Below, one piece after another: positions 47,980-55,830 of a stretch of 64,000 bases of DNA. A model generated the notes under the pieces. That model did no database searches and had not been told where the DNA came from. It saw nothing but the letters and a program-made list of their open reading frames with translations. Each line of letters starts with the position of its first letter. The first letter of the stretch is position 1. The DNA is from Trueperaceae bacterium. GTDB lineage: Bacteria; Deinococcota; Deinococci; Deinococcales; Trueperaceae. A program made the position numbers and the translations under genes. The stretch is taken from contig JAABTL010000002.1 in the NCBI GenBank assembly GCA_011389865.1, positions 62,001 through 126,000 on the forward strand. Direction: 5' to 3'.

Positions 47980-48556
47980 ACGTCGATCCGAGATCCACCG
48001 CGTGACGCGCGAGACCGACGTGCGCGTGACCCTCGACCTGGACGGCGGCGGGCGCGGCGCCCCGGCGACCGGCCACGGGTTCCTCGACCATCTCCTCGAG
48101 CAGCTGGTCCGCCACGGGCGGCTCGGCCTGGAGATCGCCGCTGAGGGCGACCTGCACATCGACGTCCACCATCTCGCCGAGGACGTGGGCATCACCCTGG
48201 GCCAGGCCTTCCGCGGTGCGTTGGGTGACGCGCTGGGGATCGAGCGGTACGCCGACGCCTGCGTCCCGCTGGACGAGACGCTGGCCCACGTGGTCGTCGA
48301 CCTCTCCGGCCGCCCCTTCCTGGCGTTCGACCCCGCGGCGGTCGCCGGCGACGTCGGCGGCTTCACGGCCTACCACCTGCGCGAGTTCCTGCGCGGTTTC
48401 GCCAACCACGCCCGCGCCACCATCCACGTTCGCTGGCTCGCGACCGGCGACCCCCACCACGGTTGCGAGGCCGTGATGAAGGCCTTCGCCAGGGCGCTGC
48501 ACGCTGCGACCCGCATCACCGGCGACACGCTGCCGTCGACCAAAGGGACGCTGTGA
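47972..48556 (+). CDS. hisB: Imidazoleglycerol-phosphate dehydratase
   Basis: 194 residues, the monofunctional form (no phosphatase domain). Metal-binding motifs: HGFLDHLLEQLVRHG, DVHHLAEDVGITLGQA, DETLAHVVVDLSGRP, HLREFLRGFANHARATIHV and HHGCEAVMKAFARAL. It dehydrates imidazoleglycerol phosphate to imidazole-acetol phosphate in histidine synthesis, as a 24-mer with manganese. The ATG lies inside the end of hisC, giving coupled translation; hisH follows 4 bases after the stop. Confidence 0.97.
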   Translation: MPERRSEIHRVTRETDVRVTLDLDGGGRGAPATGHGFLDHLLEQLVRHGRLGLEIAAEGDLHIDVHHLAEDVGITLGQAFRGALGDALGIERYADACVPLDETLAHVVVDLSGRPFLAFDPAAVAGDVGGFTAYHLREFLRGFANHARATIHVRWLATGDPHHGCEAVMKAFARALHAATRITGDTLPSTKGTL

Positions 48557-48560
48557 GGCG

Positions 48561-49223
48561 ATGCGCGTCGCCCTGATCGATTACGGCGCCGGCAACCTGC
48601 ACAGCGTGGCGAAGGCCCTGGCCGCCGCCGGCGTCCCCGCCTTCCGGACCCGCGACCCCGCCGCTGCGGGCGAGGCCGACGCCTTGGTGCTGCCTGGGCA
48701 GGGGCACTTCGGCCAGGTGATGGCCGCGTTCGAGGCCAGCGGCTTCGAGGGCGTCGTGCGGCGCCACCTGGCCGAGCGCAGGCCCTTCCTCGGCATCTGC
48801 GTCGGGCTGCAGCTGCTGATGGAGGGTTCCGACGAGGCGCCGGGGATCGCGGGGCTCGGCATCCTGCGCGGTCGCGTGGTCCGCTTCCCGGCCGCGGACG
48901 TCAGCGTGCCGCACATGGGCTGGAACGCGCTGCGGCCATGGGGCGACTCGCCCCTGCTGGCGGGCGTCGCGGACGGCGATCATGCCTACTTCGCGCACTC
49001 GTACCTGGTGGCCTTCGACGAGGCGGACCCGACGATCTCCGGCGTGCGCGGCGGTGCCTGGACCGATCACGGACCGACGCGCTTCCTCAGCGCCCTCTCG
49101 AGCGGCGCGGTCCACGCGACCCAGTTCCACCCCGAGAAGAGCCAACGGGTCGGACTGCGGCTGTTGGCGAACTTCGCCGCCATCGTGCGCCGTGATGCGG
49201 GCGGCGAGGCGACGGCGACGTGA
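48561..49223 (+). CDS. hisH: Imidazole glycerol phosphate synthase, glutaminase subunit
   Basis: 220 residues. Class I glutamine amidotransferase: IDYGAGNLHSVAKAL at the N-terminus, nucleophile Cys80 in FLGICVGLQLLMEGS, and His190/Glu192 in ATQFHPEKSQRVGLRLLANF. It supplies ammonia to HisF, which must be encoded elsewhere. It lies 4 bases after hisB, and its stop overlaps the next GTG (GTGA). Residues after 208 are a short family-variable tail. Confidence 0.97.
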   Translation: MRVALIDYGAGNLHSVAKALAAAGVPAFRTRDPAAAGEADALVLPGQGHFGQVMAAFEASGFEGVVRRHLAERRPFLGICVGLQLLMEGSDEAPGIAGLGILRGRVVRFPAADVSVPHMGWNALRPWGDSPLLAGVADGDHAYFAHSYLVAFDEADPTISGVRGGAWTDHGPTRFLSALSSGAVHATQFHPEKSQRVGLRLLANFAAIVRRDAGGEATAT

Positions 49224-49915
49224 CCCGCGGGTGGACGGCGCTCGCGTTGGCGTGCTGGCTAGGCTGGGGCGGCGTGGCCTCGGCACAGGCCGCCTGGACC
49301 GTCCAGACGGTGGCGCTGCGGGACCTCCGCGAGGCGAACGCCGAGGTGGCCCGGCTGAGCGATCTGGGGCTCGCCGCGTACACCGAGTTCGCCATGCTCG
49401 ACGGTCTGCAGTACGTGCGCGTCCGGGTCGGCTGCTTCGACCGCGAGAACGCCGAGCGGTGGGCGGCCCTGATGCGGGTGGGCGTCACCTCGGAGGCGAT
49501 CGCGCTGCCGCTGGACACGCTGCCGCCCGGGAACGTTCCCTGCGTTGCGGTCGACGTCGGCTTCCGCAAGCCCGCGGCGTGGTCGCTGATCTCGCAGCCG
49601 GACGAGCAGCCGACCTTCCTCGTCGAGGTCGCTGGCCACGTCGCCTACCTCCGCTACGACGGCCTGGGATGGCGCCTGTGGCAGGCCGTCGCACCGCCAC
49701 CGGAACCCCTCTCGCCGGTGACCGCCAGCTCGCCGGGCGCAGCCGACCCCGGCACCGGGGTCGTCCAGCCGGCCACCCTCGCGGGCCAGGACATCGTTCG
49801 CCATGCCCTGTGGGGCGCGCTCTGCCCCGGCGAACTGGTGGCGGCGATGGGCGACGTCGGCATCGTGGATCAGGGCGATGCGATCGTCGCCTGTGAGCCC
49901 GTGACGGCGCCGTGA
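49220..49915 (+). CDS. Secreted SPOR-like domain protein
   Basis: 231 residues. Signal peptide (LALACWLGWGGVASAQAA) then about 75 residues with a SPOR-like pattern (WTVQTVALRDLREANAEVAR, LQYVRVRVGCFDRENAERW). SPOR domains bind denuded glycan strands of peptidoglycan at division sites. The remaining part has two paired Cys candidates (VPCVAV and GALCPGEL...IVACEP) and no known domain. The GTG start overlaps hisH and the stop overlaps yvcK, so expression is coupled to both. A cell-wall role is inferred from the fold and neighbours. Confidence 0.65.
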   Translation: MTRGWTALALACWLGWGGVASAQAAWTVQTVALRDLREANAEVARLSDLGLAAYTEFAMLDGLQYVRVRVGCFDRENAERWAALMRVGVTSEAIALPLDTLPPGNVPCVAVDVGFRKPAAWSLISQPDEQPTFLVEVAGHVAYLRYDGLGWRLWQAVAPPPEPLSPVTASSPGAADPGTGVVQPATLAGQDIVRHALWGALCPGELVAAMGDVGIVDQGDAIVACEPVTAP

Positions 49916-51249
49916 AGCGCGTCCCGCCCATGCCCTCGGGAGCGCGTGCCAGGGGCGCCTGGCACGCCTGGCGCTACTGGCTCGTCCCGGGCATGGGCGT
50001 CAAGCGGCACGTCACGTGGGCCGTCCTCGGCGCGGCCGTCGCCATCGTCGGCACGATCGGCTTCACGCTGTGGCTGCTCGGCGACCAACGCGACGCGCTG
50101 GCCGCCCCGATCGAGGACCTGCTCGTCGGCGAGCCCTGGGTGCGCGCCGGCGGGTGGGTGACGGGCGCCTTGATCGCGATTGGGGTCGCCTTCACCGTGG
50201 TCGCGATCGGCCGCCTCAACCGCTCGCTGCTCTCGAACTGGCTCGACCGACCGCAGGAGGCGGCGCAGCTCCTCCACCGCCGCCTGATGCTCGCCCGCGG
50301 GCCCAGGATCGTGGCGATCGGTGGGGGCACCGGCCTGAGTCTCCTCCTTCGCGGTCTGCGCGAACACACGTCGAACCTGACGGCCGTCGTGGCCGTCAGC
50401 GACGATGGGGGCTCGTCGGGCAGGCTCCGGACCGCCTTCGGGATGCCCGCCCCGGGCGACCTGAGCGACTGCCTCGCCGCACTCTCGGTGGACGAGGCCT
50501 CGCTCGGGCGCCTGCTGGAGTACCGCTTCACCCGTGGCAAGGAGCTCCGGGGCCACACCTTCGGCAACCTCCTGATCACGACCCTCAGCGAGGTGGAGGG
50601 TGACTTCGGCGACGCCCTGCGGGTGATGCAGCGTCTGCTCGACCTCAACGGGGCGGTCTGGCCGGCGACCGCGCAGGCGGTGACGCTGCGGGTCGAGAAG
50701 GCCGATGGCAGCGTGGTCGAGGGTGAGAGCGTCCTGGCGGCGCACCCGGGCCCCGCGTTCCGCGTCACGTTGAGCCCGAGCGCGCCCGAGGCCCTGCCCG
50801 AGGTGGTCGCGGCGCTGGCGAACGCCGACATGGTCGTCCTGGGACCGGGGAGCCTGTTCACCAGCACCCTGCCGCCGATCATGGTGCCCGCGGTGGCCGC
50901 CGCGCTCCGCGATTCGCCCGCCACGCTCGTCCAGGTGCTCAACATCATGACGGAGGCCAGCGAGACCGACGGGTTCGACGCGTGGGACCACGTCGAGGCC
51001 ATCGAGCGCCACGTCGGCCGGCGCCCCGAACTCGTGATCGGCAACGCGACGCCGCTCGACGCCGAACGCGTCGTCGCGTACCGGGCCGAGGGTGCCGAGG
51101 TCGTGGTGGTCGATCCGGACCGCTTCCGGGGGGCGGGCGTCGAGCTCGTCGCCTGGCCGCTGCTCGGGCCTGCCCCGCACGCCCAGCACGACGCGCCGGC
51201 CCTGGCACGGGGCCTGGTCACCTGGTGGGCGGAACGGGGGCGCAGGTGA
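49912..51249 (+). CDS. yvcK: Membrane-anchored YvcK/GlmR family protein
   Basis: 445 residues, about 110 longer than Bacillus YvcK because of an N-terminal part with two membrane helices (about 35-56 and 80-105). The CofD-like core begins at about residue 130: RIVAIGGGTGLSLLLRGL, VAVSDDGGSSGRLRTAFGMP, GPGSLFTSTLPPIMVP, LNIMTEASETDGFDA. YvcK (GlmR) binds UDP-GlcNAc and steers carbon to amino-sugar and cell-wall synthesis in gluconeogenic growth. Anchoring would hold it near peptidoglycan precursor synthesis. The start GTG overlaps the upstream stop, and its own stop overlaps the next gene. Confidence 0.92.
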   Translation: MKRVPPMPSGARARGAWHAWRYWLVPGMGVKRHVTWAVLGAAVAIVGTIGFTLWLLGDQRDALAAPIEDLLVGEPWVRAGGWVTGALIAIGVAFTVVAIGRLNRSLLSNWLDRPQEAAQLLHRRLMLARGPRIVAIGGGTGLSLLLRGLREHTSNLTAVVAVSDDGGSSGRLRTAFGMPAPGDLSDCLAALSVDEASLGRLLEYRFTRGKELRGHTFGNLLITTLSEVEGDFGDALRVMQRLLDLNGAVWPATAQAVTLRVEKADGSVVEGESVLAAHPGPAFRVTLSPSAPEALPEVVAALANADMVVLGPGSLFTSTLPPIMVPAVAAALRDSPATLVQVLNIMTEASETDGFDAWDHVEAIERHVGRRPELVIGNATPLDAERVVAYRAEGAEVVVVDPDRFRGAGVELVAWPLLGPAPHAQHDAPALARGLVTWWAERGRR

Positions 51250-52388
51250 CGCGGCCGGCGTCCAGCCACGGGTCGCGCGCGCGGAGGGCCTGGGTCACGC
51301 TATCGGCGTGCGTGCTGCTCGGCCTCGCCTCGGCCCAGGTGACCGACGAGCCGCCCGAGCTCGGGGCGCCGCCCGGCCTGCTGGCGCCGACGTCCCCCGC
51401 TTACGCCGACGTCGCCTGGTACGACCTGGTGGCGATCCGCTGGGTGGAGCCCGACGCCGGCAGGCTGTGGCTGGAGGTCGAGTTGGCCGCCGTCGACCCC
51501 GCCGGGACGGGTCCGCTCGGCCTCCGCCAGCCGATCGTCGAGGTGTACGTCGACGTCGGGGGCGGCGGCGCGGCGACGCTGCTCCCCGGTTCCGGCCTGC
51601 GGATGCCCGAAGGGGACGGCTGGCGCCACGCGGTGCGGATCACCGGCGACGGCGTCTGGTGGTGGGAAGCCGCGGTCGATGGTCGCGGACTCCTGCCACC
51701 GCAGCCGCTGCCCGCGGTTCTCGACGGTCGCGTGGTCCGCATCGCATGGCCGACGGATCGGCCCGACGACGCCCGGGTCTACGCCGTCAGCGGCGTCTAC
51801 GACCCCTTCTCCCCCGACGGCTGGCGCCCGCTGGCGACTGCGCCCTCGCCGTGGGCGTTCGCGAGCGAGGCGGGCGGGCCGCCGGTGATCGACGTCCTAC
51901 CGGGCGGCGTCGACGTCTGGGAGCGCGTGCACGACGGCGGCGCGCTCGTGCGGGACGTGTCCGCGGCCGGGGCTGGCCGAGGACCCACGCACTGGTACTG
52001 GTGGGCGCTGATGGCCGCCGGCCTCGGGCTCGCCTCGGTCGGCCTGTGGTGGCGGAGCCGACCGTCGTCCGAGGCGGAGCCGTCGGCCACCGAGGACGAA
52101 CGGCCGCCGCCCGACGCGCCGCCAGGCGACGGCGATGACGCCCTGATCACGGACGCCGACCTGAGCGCGTCCGACGACGGCGACCACGAGCCGACGATGC
52201 CGGTCGCGCCGGAGGCCCCCGACGCCGCGGACGATCGGCCGGAAGATCAGCCGGCGGCGACGCCGCCCGCGATCGGCTGGGACGCGGGCGACGACGGGGC
52301 GGCCGAGGACGCCGGCGACGCCGAGGCCAGCTCGACACGCGAGACGGACGCCCCTAGCGACGACAACCGCTCCGCGAAGCGCTCGTAA
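51246..52388 (+). CDS. Secreted glucodextranase-C-like protein with acidic tail
   Basis: 380 residues. Signal peptide (WVTLSACVLLGLASAQ), a beta-rich domain (about 45-220: DVAWYDLVAIRWVEPDAGRL, VEVYVDVGGGGAATLLPGSG, GWRHAVRITGDGVWWW) resembling the C-terminal binding module of glucodextranase, one membrane helix (about 248-265, WYWWALMAAGLGLASVGLWW), and an acidic disordered tail. No catalytic domain is present. The tail's last 142 bases overlap the 3' end of murA on the other strand. GTG start in a GTGA overlap with yvcK. Carbohydrate or cell-surface binding is inferred. Confidence 0.7.
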   Translation: MTRPASSHGSRARRAWVTLSACVLLGLASAQVTDEPPELGAPPGLLAPTSPAYADVAWYDLVAIRWVEPDAGRLWLEVELAAVDPAGTGPLGLRQPIVEVYVDVGGGGAATLLPGSGLRMPEGDGWRHAVRITGDGVWWWEAAVDGRGLLPPQPLPAVLDGRVVRIAWPTDRPDDARVYAVSGVYDPFSPDGWRPLATAPSPWAFASEAGGPPVIDVLPGGVDVWERVHDGGALVRDVSAAGAGRGPTHWYWWALMAAGLGLASVGLWWRSRPSSEAEPSATEDERPPPDAPPGDGDDALITDADLSASDDGDHEPTMPVAPEAPDAADDRPEDQPAATPPAIGWDAGDDGAAEDAGDAEASSTRETDAPSDDNRSAKRS

Positions 52389-53587
52389 CCGCGATCGATC
52401 GACTCGACCCCGAGGACGCGGGTGGTTCCCTCCGCCGCCAGGCCCGCCACGGCCAACGCCCCGCCGGCGCGCAGGTCGGCGGCGTGGACCTCGGCCCCCA
52501 CGAGTGGCCCGCCGCGAACGACCAGCGTCCGCTCGGCGAGCTCCATGCGCGCGCCCATGCGCTGCAGCTCGGCGACGTGCGTGAAGCGGTCCGGGTAGAC
52601 GCGGTCGCGGACGACGGAGACGCCGGGAACCGTCGCCAGGAACGCGCCGAAGGGCGCCTGCAGGTCGGTGGGGATGCCGGGGTACTCGACCGCGGAGACG
52701 TCCACGGCGCCCAGCTCGCCGGTCGCGTCGACGCGCCAGGCATCGCGGGCCACGTCGACGATCCGGACGCCGGCCTCGGTCAGCTTCTCGCGCACGGCGA
52801 CGAGGTGGTCGGGTCGGATGCCCCGCAGGGTGACGTCGCCCCGGGTGGCCGCGGCGGCCAGCATGAAGGTGCCGGCCTCGATCCGGTCGGGGATCGGGCG
52901 GAAGCGCGTGCCGCTCAGGCGGTCGACCCCGTGAACCCGGATGAACGGGGTCCCGGCCCCCTCGATGCGCGCACCCATGCGGTTGAGCAGTTCGGCGAGG
53001 TCCGCGATCTCCGGCTCGAGCGCGGCGTTCTCGATCTCGGCCACGCCGTCGCCCAGGGCCGTCGCCAGGAGGACGTTCTGGGTGCCGCCGACGGTGGGCG
53101 CCTCGAACACGACGCGCCCGCTCAGGGGCCCGCGGCGCCGGGCGACGAAGTCGCCGTTGTCGTCGGAGACCTCGACACCGAGCGCCGCGAAGGCCTTGAT
53201 GTGGCGGTCGACGGGCCGCGGTCCGAAGGCGCAGCCGCCGGGCATCGAGATGCGCGCCTCACCGGCGCGCGCGAGCAGGGCGCCCATGACGACGAAGCTC
53301 GCCCGCATCTTGCTGACCAGCCGGTACGGCGCGCTGGTGTCGCGGACGTCCTCCGCGTGGAGGTGAACGTCCGGTCCGTCCCAGGCGATCCGCACGCCGG
53401 TGTGTTCGAGGATCTCGAGGCCTACGAGCACGTCGGAGAGTTTCGGTACCCCCTCGATGACGACCGGCTCGTCGCTGAGCAGGCTGGCGAGGATCAGATA
53501 GAGCGCGGAGTTCTTGGCCGCATGGACCTGGACGTCGCCGGCCAGGGGCCCGTCGCCCACGATCTCCAACGCGCTGCGCATCGTCAT
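52247..53587 (-). CDS. murA: UDP-N-acetylglucosamine 1-carboxyvinyltransferase
   Basis: 446 residues against about 420 usual; the extra length is an Ala/Ser/Pro tail after GASVSRVELAS. Active-site pieces are present: AAKNSALY (Lys25), Cys119 in SMPGGCAFGPRPVDRH, GGTQNVLLA and EYPGIPTDLQAP. It adds enolpyruvate to UDP-GlcNAc, the first committed step of peptidoglycan synthesis; Cys119 implies fosfomycin sensitivity. The ATG at 53587 has GGAGG upstream. A consensus promoter lies about 60 bases upstream. The 3' end overlaps the convergent gene by 142 bases. Confidence 0.97.
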   Translation of the reverse strand: MTMRSALEIVGDGPLAGDVQVHAAKNSALYLILASLLSDEPVVIEGVPKLSDVLVGLEILEHTGVRIAWDGPDVHLHAEDVRDTSAPYRLVSKMRASFVVMGALLARAGEARISMPGGCAFGPRPVDRHIKAFAALGVEVSDDNGDFVARRRGPLSGRVVFEAPTVGGTQNVLLATALGDGVAEIENAALEPEIADLAELLNRMGARIEGAGTPFIRVHGVDRLSGTRFRPIPDRIEAGTFMLAAAATRGDVTLRGIRPDHLVAVREKLTEAGVRIVDVARDAWRVDATGELGAVDVSAVEYPGIPTDLQAPFGAFLATVPGVSVVRDRVYPDRFTHVAELQRMGARMELAERTLVVRGGPLVGAEVHAADLRAGGALAVAGLAAEGTTRVLGVESIDRGYERFAERLSSLGASVSRVELASASPASSAAPSSPASQPIAGGVAAG

Positions 53588-53650
53588 GGGTGCGCCTCCT
53601 CCCGGCGCCGTGGCCCCGTCGGGACACTCCTGGGCACCATGTGTAACTTG

Positions 53651-53679
53651 AGTGTATCCCGCATCATCAGTTAGGTCAA
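53651..53679 (-). promoter_or_regulatory. Sigma-70-type promoter for murA
   Basis: Minus strand: TTGACC (53674-53679), 17-base spacer, TACACT (53651-53656). The start near 53644 gives a leader of about 57 bases, which carries an 18-codon frame from ATG 53640 ending in an ATGA overlap with murA. Confidence 0.85.
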
Positions 53680-53705
53680 CCGGATACGCCTGCTACCGAC
53701 GATGC

Positions 53706-53711
53706 TATGAT
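53706..53711 (+). promoter_or_regulatory. -10 box (TATGAT) for the RHH-kinase pair
   Basis: TATGAT lies back to back with the murA promoter. The predicted start, about 53717, precedes the GTG at 53761 by roughly 45 bases; an ATG at 53716 is also at near-leaderless distance. Confidence 0.45.
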
Positions 53712-53760
53712 GCGCATGGAACCCGGTCCCCGGCGGACCGCGAACGACCTGGAGGTCGAC

Positions 53761-53970
53761 GTGCCGAAGCGGGAGAAGAGCAAGCGTCTGCAGGTGGTGA
53801 TCAGCGAGGAACAGGACTCGCTGCTGACCAAGACCGCCTACCACCTCTCGAACCCCGAGCGCCTGGTGTCCAAGTCCGAGGTCGTGCGGCTGGGCATCGC
53901 GATGCTCAACCGTGCGGTGGAGGACGGCCAGCTCGACCCGGAGTTGCTCCAGGCCCTCGACGACCACTGA
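53761..53970 (+). CDS. Small ribbon-helix-helix-like protein
   Basis: 69 residues from GTG 53761, which has GGAGG 6 bases upstream; in-frame ATGs at 53707, 53710 and 53716 would add 15-18 unconserved residues. A basic N-terminus and strand KREKSKRLQVVISEEQDSLL followed by two helices (KTAYHLSNPERLVSKSEVVR; LGIAMLNRAVEDGQ) fit a CopG/Arc-type DNA-binding fold. The kinase gene starts 3 bases after its stop, so it may regulate or be regulated by the kinase. Fold assignment by eye; no target known. Confidence 0.65.
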   Translation: MPKREKSKRLQVVISEEQDSLLTKTAYHLSNPERLVSKSEVVRLGIAMLNRAVEDGQLDPELLQALDDH

Positions 53971-53973
53971 CCC

Positions 53974-55830
53974 GTGTTCCGCCCGGGTGACGTCATCGAC
54001 GGCCGCTACGACGTGCTCGGCCCCCTCGGGCAGGGCGGCATGGGTCACGTGTTCCGTGCGCAGGATCGCCGCCTGGAGCGCATCGTCGCCCTCAAGGTGC
54101 TCCGCCCCCACCTGACCGAGACCGACGCCGACCGCTTCCGACGCGAGATCCGCGCCCTGAGCCGGCTCAACCACCCCGCGATCGTGTCGATCTACGACCT
54201 GGGCGAGGGCGAGCACGTCTACTTCGCCATGGAACTGGTCGAGGGTGGTCCCTTCACCGAGCTCGGTCCCGTCACCGACGACGTCGAGCCCTTCCAGGCC
54301 CTGCTCGACGGGGCGGTCCTGGTCGCGGAGGCGCTCGCCTACGTGCACCGGCTCGGGATGGTGCACCGCGACCTCACGCCGCGCAACATCCTCCTCGGCG
54401 AGGGCGGGCGCCCGAAGGTCATGGACTTCGGCCTGGTGCAGCTCACCGAGACCTCGCGGCAGCTGACGCGCACGGGGTCCACCCTGGGGACCCCGCAGTA
54501 CATGGCGCCCGAGCAGGCGACCGGCGACGCCACCGGCGCGGCGACCGACCTCTACGCCTTCGGCGCCGTCCTCTACCGGACCGTGACCGGCGAGGCGCCC
54601 TTCGACGCCGAGAACGATCAGGCGATCATGTACCAGCACGTCTACCACACCCCGAGGCCCGCCTCGGAGGTACATCCGGGGGTGCCCAGCGGCCTCTCCG
54701 CCCTGCTCGAGCGCATGCTGGCCAAGCGCCCCGAGGACCGCCCTGCCTCCGCGGCAGCGGTGGCCGACGCGCTGCGAGCGCTGCGAGAGGACGGACTGGC
54801 CCGCGCGACCCACCGCCCACACGGCGGCGCCGGGCGCCGGGGGAGCTACCCGACGGCCGTGGCCAACCCGGGACGGCTGACGCCGAGGTGGCAGGTCCGC
54901 CTGACCGAGGGCCCGCAGTGGCCCGCCGGCCTGGCGGCGGCCGACGGCTTCCTGCTCGTCGGCCAGCGGAGCGACGCGCTCGCCGTCATCCGGCCGGCGG
55001 ACGGCGAGATCCAGGCGACCCTGGAGCTCGACGACGAGGTGACGTCCCCCCCGCTCGTGCACGGCGACCGGGTCTGGGTCACCACGCGGGACGGGTCGCT
55101 CGCGGCGATCGCGTGGCCTAGCGGGGCGCGCGCGTGGACGGCCCGCGACGTCGAGGCCGTCGGGCTCACCGCGCTCGCCCAGGACGTCCTGGTCGCCCGG
55201 CGCGACGGCTCGCTGGAGCGCTGGGGGCCGTCGCCCGGCGCCGTCCGCTGGCGGGCCGAGCTGACGGCGCCAGCGACGACGCCGCCGACGGTCCTGGGCA
55301 CGCTCGCGTTCGTCGGCAGCGAGGACGGCTGGCTGCACGCGCTCGATCTCGCGGACGGGCGAGGGCGGTTCAAGGTCGACGTCGGCGCGATGGTCGCCCC
55401 CACCGTGGCGGTCGACCGCCTGCTGCTGGTGCCCACGCGCGCCGGCGAGCTCCACGCGTTCGACGTCCTGCGCCATGAGGTGGTCTGGACCTACGACCTC
55501 GAGGGCGAGTGCTGGGGCGCACCCGCGGTCGCCGGACGCCACGTGTTCGTCGCGTCCTGGGGCGACCAGCTGCATGCGCTGGCGCTGCGCTCGGGCGACG
55601 ACGTCTGGTCGCGCCCGCTCGCGCATCCGGTGACCGCGTCGCCCGTGCTCGCGGGCGGCACCCTGTACGTCGTCACCGAGGGCGGCGAGCTGCTGGCCTT
55701 CGAGGCGCGCAGCGGGCGCGAGCTCGGGCGCCATCGCGTGGCGCCCTCGGCGGTTCAGGCCAGCGCGCTGCCGTTCGGCGACGCCGTGATCGTCGCCGCC
55801 CTCGACGGCACCGTCACCTGCCTGGGCTGA
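53974..55830 (+). CDS. Ser/Thr protein kinase with PQQ-type beta-propeller (RqkA-like)
   Basis: 618 residues. Kinase domain 1-280: glycine loop GPLGQGGMGHVF, Lys41 in VALKVL, catalytic loop HRDLTPRN (131-138), DFG at 151-153, APEQATGD, and DRPASAAAVADALRAL. The usual catalytic-loop Lys is Thr, but Asp133, Asn138 and Asp151 are kept, so activity is plausible. Residues 300-618 form PQQ-type propeller blades (RVWVTTRDGSLAAIAW, AFVGSEDGWLHALDLADGRG, VFVASWGDQLHALALRSGDD). No membrane helix is seen, so it should be cytoplasmic. The layout is that of Deinococcus RqkA, a quinone- and DNA-damage-responsive kinase. GTG start 3 bases after the RHH stop. It overlaps gltB tail to tail by 17 bases. Confidence 0.9.
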   Translation: MFRPGDVIDGRYDVLGPLGQGGMGHVFRAQDRRLERIVALKVLRPHLTETDADRFRREIRALSRLNHPAIVSIYDLGEGEHVYFAMELVEGGPFTELGPVTDDVEPFQALLDGAVLVAEALAYVHRLGMVHRDLTPRNILLGEGGRPKVMDFGLVQLTETSRQLTRTGSTLGTPQYMAPEQATGDATGAATDLYAFGAVLYRTVTGEAPFDAENDQAIMYQHVYHTPRPASEVHPGVPSGLSALLERMLAKRPEDRPASAAAVADALRALREDGLARATHRPHGGAGRRGSYPTAVANPGRLTPRWQVRLTEGPQWPAGLAAADGFLLVGQRSDALAVIRPADGEIQATLELDDEVTSPPLVHGDRVWVTTRDGSLAAIAWPSGARAWTARDVEAVGLTALAQDVLVARRDGSLERWGPSPGAVRWRAELTAPATTPPTVLGTLAFVGSEDGWLHALDLADGRGRFKVDVGAMVAPTVAVDRLLLVPTRAGELHAFDVLRHEVVWTYDLEGECWGAPAVAGRHVFVASWGDQLHALALRSGDDVWSRPLAHPVTASPVLAGGTLYVVTEGGELLAFEARSGRELGRHRVAPSAVQASALPFGDAVIVAALDGTVTCLG

